Part shown: positions 5,874 to 9,425 of the stretch, in pieces
How the letters are laid out: each line of letters opens with the position of its first letter
Numbering within the stretch: position 1 is the first letter of the stretch
Assembly: GCA_913043075.1 (NCBI GenBank)
Contig: CAJWLI010000048.1
Coordinates: forward strand, 1-9,425
DNA from: an uncultured Gammaproteobacteria bacterium
Lineage (GTDB): Bacteria; Pseudomonadota; Gammaproteobacteria; Pseudomonadales; Azotimanducaceae
Direction of reading: 5' to 3'
DNA length: 9,425 bases
Made by a program: the position numbers and the translations under genes
Notes under the pieces: model-generated
What the model was told of the DNA's origin: nothing
Database searches by the model: none
What the model saw: the letters and a program-made list of their open reading frames with translations, nothing else

Positions 5874-6599
5874 ATGGCTATCATCAGAGCAAAAAATTTA
5901 GCAAAAAATTATGGGGAGACCTCAGCCGTCAAAGATATATCCCTAACTGTTTGTAGTGGCGAGGTAGTCGGGTTGCTTGGTCCGAATGGTGCTGGGAAGA
6001 CAACCTGCTTTTACATGATTATGGGCTCGATAAGACAAGATCATGGAGAAATTCTCTTAGACAACCAAAATATTTCGAATCTACCCGTTCATTCAAGAGG
6101 AAGAATTGGAATCGGGTATTTACCACAAGAACCCTCGATTTTTAGAAAACTCAGCACTTTAGAGAACATTCTTTCAGTCGTTGAACGAAGAACGGACCTA
6201 AAAAAAAAGGGAGCAAATAAAAAGGCACAGCAGCTAATCGAAGATTTTAAATTAGAAAGGGTAAAAAAAAATCTTGGGGCCTCTCTATCAGGTGGCGAGA
6301 GGCGACGAGTCGAAATTGCCAGGGCTCTGGCTAACGATCCAAAATTTATTCTGCTTGACGAGCCTTTCGCGGGCGTAGACCCCATCTCAGTTGAAGAAAT
6401 AAAACAAATAATAGCATCCCTAGCGGAGAGGAGAATAGGAATGCTTATAACAGACCATAATGTAAGAGAAACTTTAGACATTTGCGATAAAGCCTACATT
6501 GTAAACGAAGGAAAGATAATTGCTCAAGGCGAGCCAAGCGCTATACTAGAAGATAAGGAAGTGCAAAAAGTATACCTAGGAAGTAATTTTAGGATGTAA
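5874..6599 (+). CDS. lptB: LPS export ABC transporter ATPase LptB
   Basis: LptB is the cytoplasmic ATPase dimer that powers LPS extraction through LptFG. The 241 residues equal the E. coli length. Motifs in order: Walker A GPNGAGKT at 36-43, Q-loop Gln85 in YLPQEPSIFRKL, signature LSGGE at 138-142 followed by RRRVEIARA, Walker B FILLDEP at 158-164 with the catalytic Glu, D-loop GVDP, and switch His195 in ITDHNVRETLDICD. The YLPQEPSIFRKL and LITDHNVRETL segments are LptB-specific and separate it from LivF/LivG-type ATPases. It starts 2 nt after lptA without a clear ribosome-binding site, so coupling is likely. Two long A tracts (A8 at 6200-6207, A9 at 6263-6271) encode lysine-rich turns. Its partners lptF/lptG are not in the window. 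Confidence 0.97.
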   Translation: MAIIRAKNLAKNYGETSAVKDISLTVCSGEVVGLLGPNGAGKTTCFYMIMGSIRQDHGEILLDNQNISNLPVHSRGRIGIGYLPQEPSIFRKLSTLENILSVVERRTDLKKKGANKKAQQLIEDFKLERVKKNLGASLSGGERRRVEIARALANDPKFILLDEPFAGVDPISVEEIKQIIASLAERRIGMLITDHNVRETLDICDKAYIVNEGKIIAQGEPSAILEDKEVQKVYLGSNFRM

Positions 6600-6605
6600 G
6601 CAAAA

Positions 6606-8111
6606 TTGGCTTTAAAACCTTCGTTATCTCTAAGACTTGGGCAACAGCTCCGAATGACCCCGCAGCTGCAGCAGGCTATTCGTCTCCTTCAGCTCTCGAG
6701 CGGGGAATTAGAGCTTGAAATTCAAGAGGCACTTGACTCCAATTTCATGCTAGAAAGCACAGAATCAGAGGAGGATAGCGCTGGTCCATTACCTGACGAA
6801 TCAGAGCAAATCTCGGCTAATGAAGCTGACGCTTCTCTAAGCAAGGACAATCTAGAGGAATTCAACGAAAAAGATACTAGCGACGACGTTTCCTCGGAAA
6901 ATCTCCCAGAGGATTTCCCCATAGACACGACTTGGGATGATTATTATTCAGAAAATAGCGGCGCAAGCACCAGATCTCTCACAAATGAAGATGAGAACTA
7001 TTTAGAAACTCTGAATTCCACCACGGAGACGATTCAATCGCACATGCTTGAACAGATAAATTTATTGAACATAACCGAACAAGACAGATTCATCGCTATT
7101 TCCCTGATAGATGCAACCAACGATGATGGAATGCTGTCAACAACCTTAGAGGAATTAGTAGAGATATTTCCTCAAGATTGGAATATTGAAATCGAGGAGA
7201 TCGAGGCAGTCCTCCACCTGATTCAACAACTTGATCCGATAGGAATGGGCTCAAGGGACCTAAAAGAATATTTGTTCCTTCAACTGTGCGACTTGCCGAC
7301 CGAAACTCCATGCTTGAAAGTGGCAAAAAGTTTGGTGGAGAACTATCTTCCCTTATTAGGCAGCAGAGACTATACCCGTCTCGCAAAAAAGCTGAGAGCG
7401 AGCGATGACGATTTGAAAACGGCCATAGCGCTGATCAAAACGCTTAACCCAAGACCTGCGAGCAAATTAAACCTAGGTAAAGTAGAGTATGTTGAACCGG
7501 ACGTTTTAGTAGTCAAAAAAAATTCGGCCTGGAGAGTAGAACTGAACTCAAAGGCGACACCTCGAATTCAGGTAAACAGTAAATACGCCGCGCTTATAAC
7601 AAAAGAAAAGACATCGAAAGACGTCTCGCAAATGAAAAGTCATTTGCAAGAAGCACGTTGGTTTATAAAATCGCTCCAACAACGAAACGATACTCTTTTG
7701 AAAGTTGCAAAAAAGATTGTAGAGCGCCAAACAGATTTTCTCGAGCATGGCCCCAGCGCAATGAAACCACTTGTTCTGCATGATATTTCAAAGGAAGTTG
7801 ATCTACATGAGTCAACAGTTAGTAGAGTGACCACGCAAAAGTATATGCTTACACCTAAAGGAGTTTTTGAATTAAAGTATTTCTTCTCTTCTCATGTTAC
7901 CAATAATTTAGGAGGAGATGTTTCATCTACAGCGATAAAGGAGGTAATCAAGCAACTGGTGGCAGATGAAAACCCACAGAAACCTCTAAGCGACAGCAAG
8001 CTCTGCAGCCTACTTGCTCAAAAAAACATAACGGTAGCAAGAAGAACGATTGCCAAGTATCGAGACATCCTCCAAATACCTCCATCAAACGAGAGAAAAC
8101 AACTCATCTAG
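6606..8111 (+). CDS. rpoN: RNA polymerase sigma-54 factor RpoN (TTG start)
   Basis: RpoN directs RNA polymerase to -24/-12 promoters that need AAA+ activators. The 501 residues show all regions. Region I is at 1-50, with LGQQLRMTPQLQQAIRLLQL contacting the activator and -12 element. A long acidic region II spans about 50-132, with Lys80 almost its only basic residue before 88. The core-binding region lies at about 135-330. The DNA-binding helix-turn-helix DISKEVDLHESTVSRVTTQ is at 393-411, and the diagnostic RpoN box ARRTIAKYRD at 478-487 reads the -24 element. The start is TTG: the frame meets the lptB stop TAA two codons upstream and the next Met is residue 17, inside region I. AGGA lies about 11 nt before it. 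Following lptB is the standard gammaproteobacterial order, so it is probably co-transcribed with lptCAB. It is slightly longer than E. coli RpoN (477), mostly through region II. Confidence 0.97.
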   Translation: MALKPSLSLRLGQQLRMTPQLQQAIRLLQLSSGELELEIQEALDSNFMLESTESEEDSAGPLPDESEQISANEADASLSKDNLEEFNEKDTSDDVSSENLPEDFPIDTTWDDYYSENSGASTRSLTNEDENYLETLNSTTETIQSHMLEQINLLNITEQDRFIAISLIDATNDDGMLSTTLEELVEIFPQDWNIEIEEIEAVLHLIQQLDPIGMGSRDLKEYLFLQLCDLPTETPCLKVAKSLVENYLPLLGSRDYTRLAKKLRASDDDLKTAIALIKTLNPRPASKLNLGKVEYVEPDVLVVKKNSAWRVELNSKATPRIQVNSKYAALITKEKTSKDVSQMKSHLQEARWFIKSLQQRNDTLLKVAKKIVERQTDFLEHGPSAMKPLVLHDISKEVDLHESTVSRVTTQKYMLTPKGVFELKYFFSSHVTNNLGGDVSSTAIKEVIKQLVADENPQKPLSDSKLCSLLAQKNITVARRTIAKYRDILQIPPSNERKQLI

Positions 8112-8305
8112 AAGATCGTCTCACTCTAACCTGTCAATATTTTTGATGAAATATCTATGTCCTTCAATTCGCTTTTTTTCGATCAGAAAGGGAAACAGAG
8201 AAGAGGAAGTCAACATTTTCAAATTATAATGGTTAGTTGGACGGCATTAGGGATAAACTTAAGGATCTCTACTTTTAGGTTTTGCACAAGCGAGCGAATA
8301 CGAAA
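8112..8305 (+). other. Gene-free gap between rpoN and rapZ, with a candidate -10 box
   Basis: These 194 nt replace the place where hpf and ptsN usually lie. I translated the plus-strand frames and see no Hpf or PtsN remnant, only short frames of 28 codons or fewer or the unconvincing 53-residue frame at 8157. A perfect TATAAT at 8225-8230 would serve transcription of rapZ with a leader of about 70 nt, though no good -35 is present 16-18 nt upstream and no TGn extension precedes it. A T7 tract (8173-8179) has no GC stem before it, so no terminator for rpoN is evident. Confidence 0.5.
8225..8230 (+). promoter_or_regulatory. Perfect TATAAT, candidate -10 of a rapZ promoter
   Basis: TATAAT matches the sigma-70 -10 consensus fully and is the only such match I noticed in the gaps. 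Lack of a -35 lowers confidence. It could give rapZ expression independent of lptCAB-rpoN. Confidence 0.35.
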
Positions 8306-9166
8306 ATGTTGTCTTTGATAATCATAAGCGGGAGATCCGGATCAGGAAAAAGCACTTCGCTGAATGTCCTCGAAGATTCTGGATATTACTGCATAGACAA
8401 CCTGCCAGTCACCCTGCTTACTCCCCTTATAAAAAAATTGAACGAAGACGCGAAAATAGAAAAAGCTGCGGTGAGCATAGATGCGAGGAATATATCGAAA
8501 GATCTAGCATTGTTTCCCTCTTTTTGGCATCAGTTGAAAAAAAACAGGTTATCTCCATTGATCATCTTTTTAGATTCGACCAGCGAAACCTTAGTAAAAA
8601 GATTTAGCGAAACGAGACGCAAACATCCTCTATCCAATAAAGAGAGAGACCTTAAGGAAGCTCTAGATTTAGAAAGTTCTTTACTTGATCCGATATCTGA
8701 GTTGGCCGCTCTCACTATAGATACAACGAACTTGACTGTTCACGACCTCAGAAACTCAATCAAAGCAAAAGTCAGGGAGGGTAATGATACTTTTGCTCTC
8801 TCTTTCCAGTCTTTTGCTTATAAAAGAGGGGTTCCTTTAGATGCGGATCTAGTTTTTGACGTTCGTTGTCTCCCTAATCCTCACTGGGAGAGCAATCTTC
8901 GTGAGCTTTCAGGTCTTGATCGAGAGGTCGAAGCATATTTAAAGAAACAGCCTTTTTTTAACGAGATGTGTGAGGATATTTCAAATTTTCTTGATTGTTG
9001 GATTCCGAGATTTTTGGATGCAAGCAGAAGTTATTTGACTGTGGCGGTAGGCTGCACAGGTGGTCAGCATCGTTCGGTTCTCGTTTCTAGTGTCTTGTTT
9101 AAGAGTTTTAAAGAAAAGTATGACAATGTTCAGCTCAGACATCGAGAACTAGTCACAGATGATTAA
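8306..9166 (+). CDS. rapZ: RapZ/YvcJ-family nucleotide-binding protein
   Basis: RapZ homologues are P-loop proteins. In E. coli RapZ senses GlcN6P and targets the sRNA GlmZ for RNase E, controlling GlmS; elsewhere the family binds nucleotides and supports envelope metabolism. With the ATG at 8306 there are 286 residues (284 in E. coli). Visible are Walker A GRSGSGKS at 9-16, CIDNLPVTLL at 29-38, LIIFLDS at 85-91, the FSETRRKHPL motif near 100-109, FDVRCLPNPHWE at about 184-195, and VGCTGGQHRSV at 248-258 in the sugar-phosphate-sensing C-terminal domain. A TTG at 8282 would add 8 residues, but the family begins right before the P-loop, so 8306 is preferred. The tail ends LRHRELVTDD and lacks the basic KRK cluster that E. 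coli RapZ uses for RNA binding. The usual neighbours ptsN and npr are absent. Confidence 0.95.
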   Translation: MLSLIIISGRSGSGKSTSLNVLEDSGYYCIDNLPVTLLTPLIKKLNEDAKIEKAAVSIDARNISKDLALFPSFWHQLKKNRLSPLIIFLDSTSETLVKRFSETRRKHPLSNKERDLKEALDLESSLLDPISELAALTIDTTNLTVHDLRNSIKAKVREGNDTFALSFQSFAYKRGVPLDADLVFDVRCLPNPHWESNLRELSGLDREVEAYLKKQPFFNEMCEDISNFLDCWIPRFLDASRSYLTVAVGCTGGQHRSVLVSSVLFKSFKEKYDNVQLRHRELVTDD

Positions 9167-9254
9167 ACTTGTAATTCCGTTCGATCCTATTAATTTTTTG
9201 TAAAAACAAAAGCCTAAATCTTGCGAACTTAGTCTGAAAGGAGCGTCTTTCCCT
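9167..9254 (+). other. Intergenic gap between rapZ and darP
   Basis: The 88 nt are AT-rich, with the small imperfect dyad TTTTGT/ACAAAA near 9195-9210. No GC stem with a T-run is present, so no intrinsic terminator is evident for rapZ. AAAGGAG at 9237-9243 is the ribosome-binding site for darP, at a rather long 11-nt distance from the ATG. npr (ptsO), which usually follows rapZ, is not present in this gap. Confidence 0.5.
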
Positions 9255-9425
9255 ATGGATCAAAGAAACGAAGAATATGAAAGGCCGAGCAAATCACAAA
9301 GGAAAAGGGAAATGTCTGAGCTGTTATCCACTGTGAAAGAGCTCGAGTCACTATCTTTGAAAGAACTAGAGACATCAATAGATCAAGGATTAAAACAAAA
9401 AATTTTAGAGCTCCAAAGAATCAAT
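9255..9425 (+). CDS. darP: Ribosome maturation factor DarP (YjgA, DUF615), N-terminal part, runs off the window
   Basis: The frame is open from the ATG at 9255 to the window end, 57 codons with no stop. The segment RPSKSQRKREMSELLSTVKE followed by LESLSLKELE and KQKILELQRI matches the N-terminal part of the DUF615/YjgA family, which carries a basic SKSxxKR motif before a charged helical bundle. E. coli DarP binds late 50S precursors and aids large-subunit maturation. The family has about 180 residues, so roughly two thirds is missing. In Pseudomonas yjgA is near the rpoN-rapZ region too, close to pmbA, so a pmbA/tldD-type gene may follow. The name rests on the N-terminus only. Confidence 0.85.
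   Translation, partial: MDQRNEEYERPSKSQRKREMSELLSTVKELESLSLKELETSIDQGLKQKILELQRIN

Noticed and set aside
5341..6599. An undescribed transport system formed by the two ABC ATPases in the window.
   Set aside because: Each belongs to a well-known complex (LptB in LptB2FG, MlaF in MlaFEDB), with specific motifs and conserved neighbours.
8173..8179. T7 tract after rpoN as an intrinsic terminator.
   Set aside because: No GC-rich stem precedes it; nearby dyads such as ATATTT/AAATAT (8137-8154) are AT-only.
8157..8318. A 53-codon open frame in the rpoN-rapZ gap beginning ATG at 8157 and overlapping the rapZ start.
   Set aside because: No ribosome-binding site, no recognisable domain, and it overlaps the well-supported rapZ start in another frame. 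It does not resemble Hpf or PtsN.
1..9425. Mobile elements, CRISPR arrays, tRNA genes or prophage.
   Set aside because: No transposase, integrase, regularly spaced repeats, terminal inverted repeats or tRNA-like folds were seen. Apart from the divergent region and the gaps listed, the sequence is filled with core genes.

Overview
The window is a stretch of chromosomal core genome from a Gram-negative bacterium, almost certainly a gammaproteobacterium. Evidence is the mlaFEDCB-ibaG-murA-hisG block, the lptCAB-rpoN-rapZ block, and protein motifs closest to Pseudomonas/E. coli-type homologues (MlaE, RpoN, RapZ, DarP). The DNA is moderately AT-rich with many A/T homopolymers. The reduced gene set between conserved neighbours fits a streamlined, possibly marine, lineage, but that is an inference.

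Layout. Two divergent operons meet at a control region of roughly 135-180 nt (about 4597-4775). Leftward on the minus strand are mlaF, mlaE, mlaD, mlaC and mlaB (retrograde phospholipid transport, outer membrane lipid asymmetry), then ibaG (BolA family), murA (first committed step of peptidoglycan synthesis) and the first 16 codons of hisG, cut by the window edge. The genes are tightly packed: mlaF/mlaE abut in the same frame, mlaC/mlaB overlap by 14 nt, and murA/hisG share an ATGA. Rightward on the plus strand are lptC, lptA and lptB (the bridge and ATPase of LPS export), rpoN (sigma-54), a 194-nt gene-free gap, rapZ, an 88-nt gap, and the first 57 codons of darP (yjgA).

How the genes work together. 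Both operons serve the outer membrane: Lpt delivers LPS to the outer leaflet and Mla removes misplaced phospholipid from it. MurA draws on the UDP-GlcNAc pool, and RapZ homologues regulate GlcN6P supply in enterics. The cluster therefore joins envelope assembly with its precursor supply.

What is unusual. Genes usually found inside this conserved neighbourhood are absent: yrbG/kdsD/kdsC between mla and lpt, hpf/ptsN between rpoN and rapZ, and npr (ptsO) after rapZ. The strongest anomaly is lptC. Its N-terminal membrane helix is encoded, but the reading frame has no ATG, GTG or TTG start. An ATG that would supply one lies one frame away, across an A6 tract and a G4 tract. Several other starts are non-ATG (mlaE TTG, mlaD GTG, rpoN TTG). 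I see no mobile element, CRISPR array, tRNA or rRNA, and no convincing undescribed multi-gene system.
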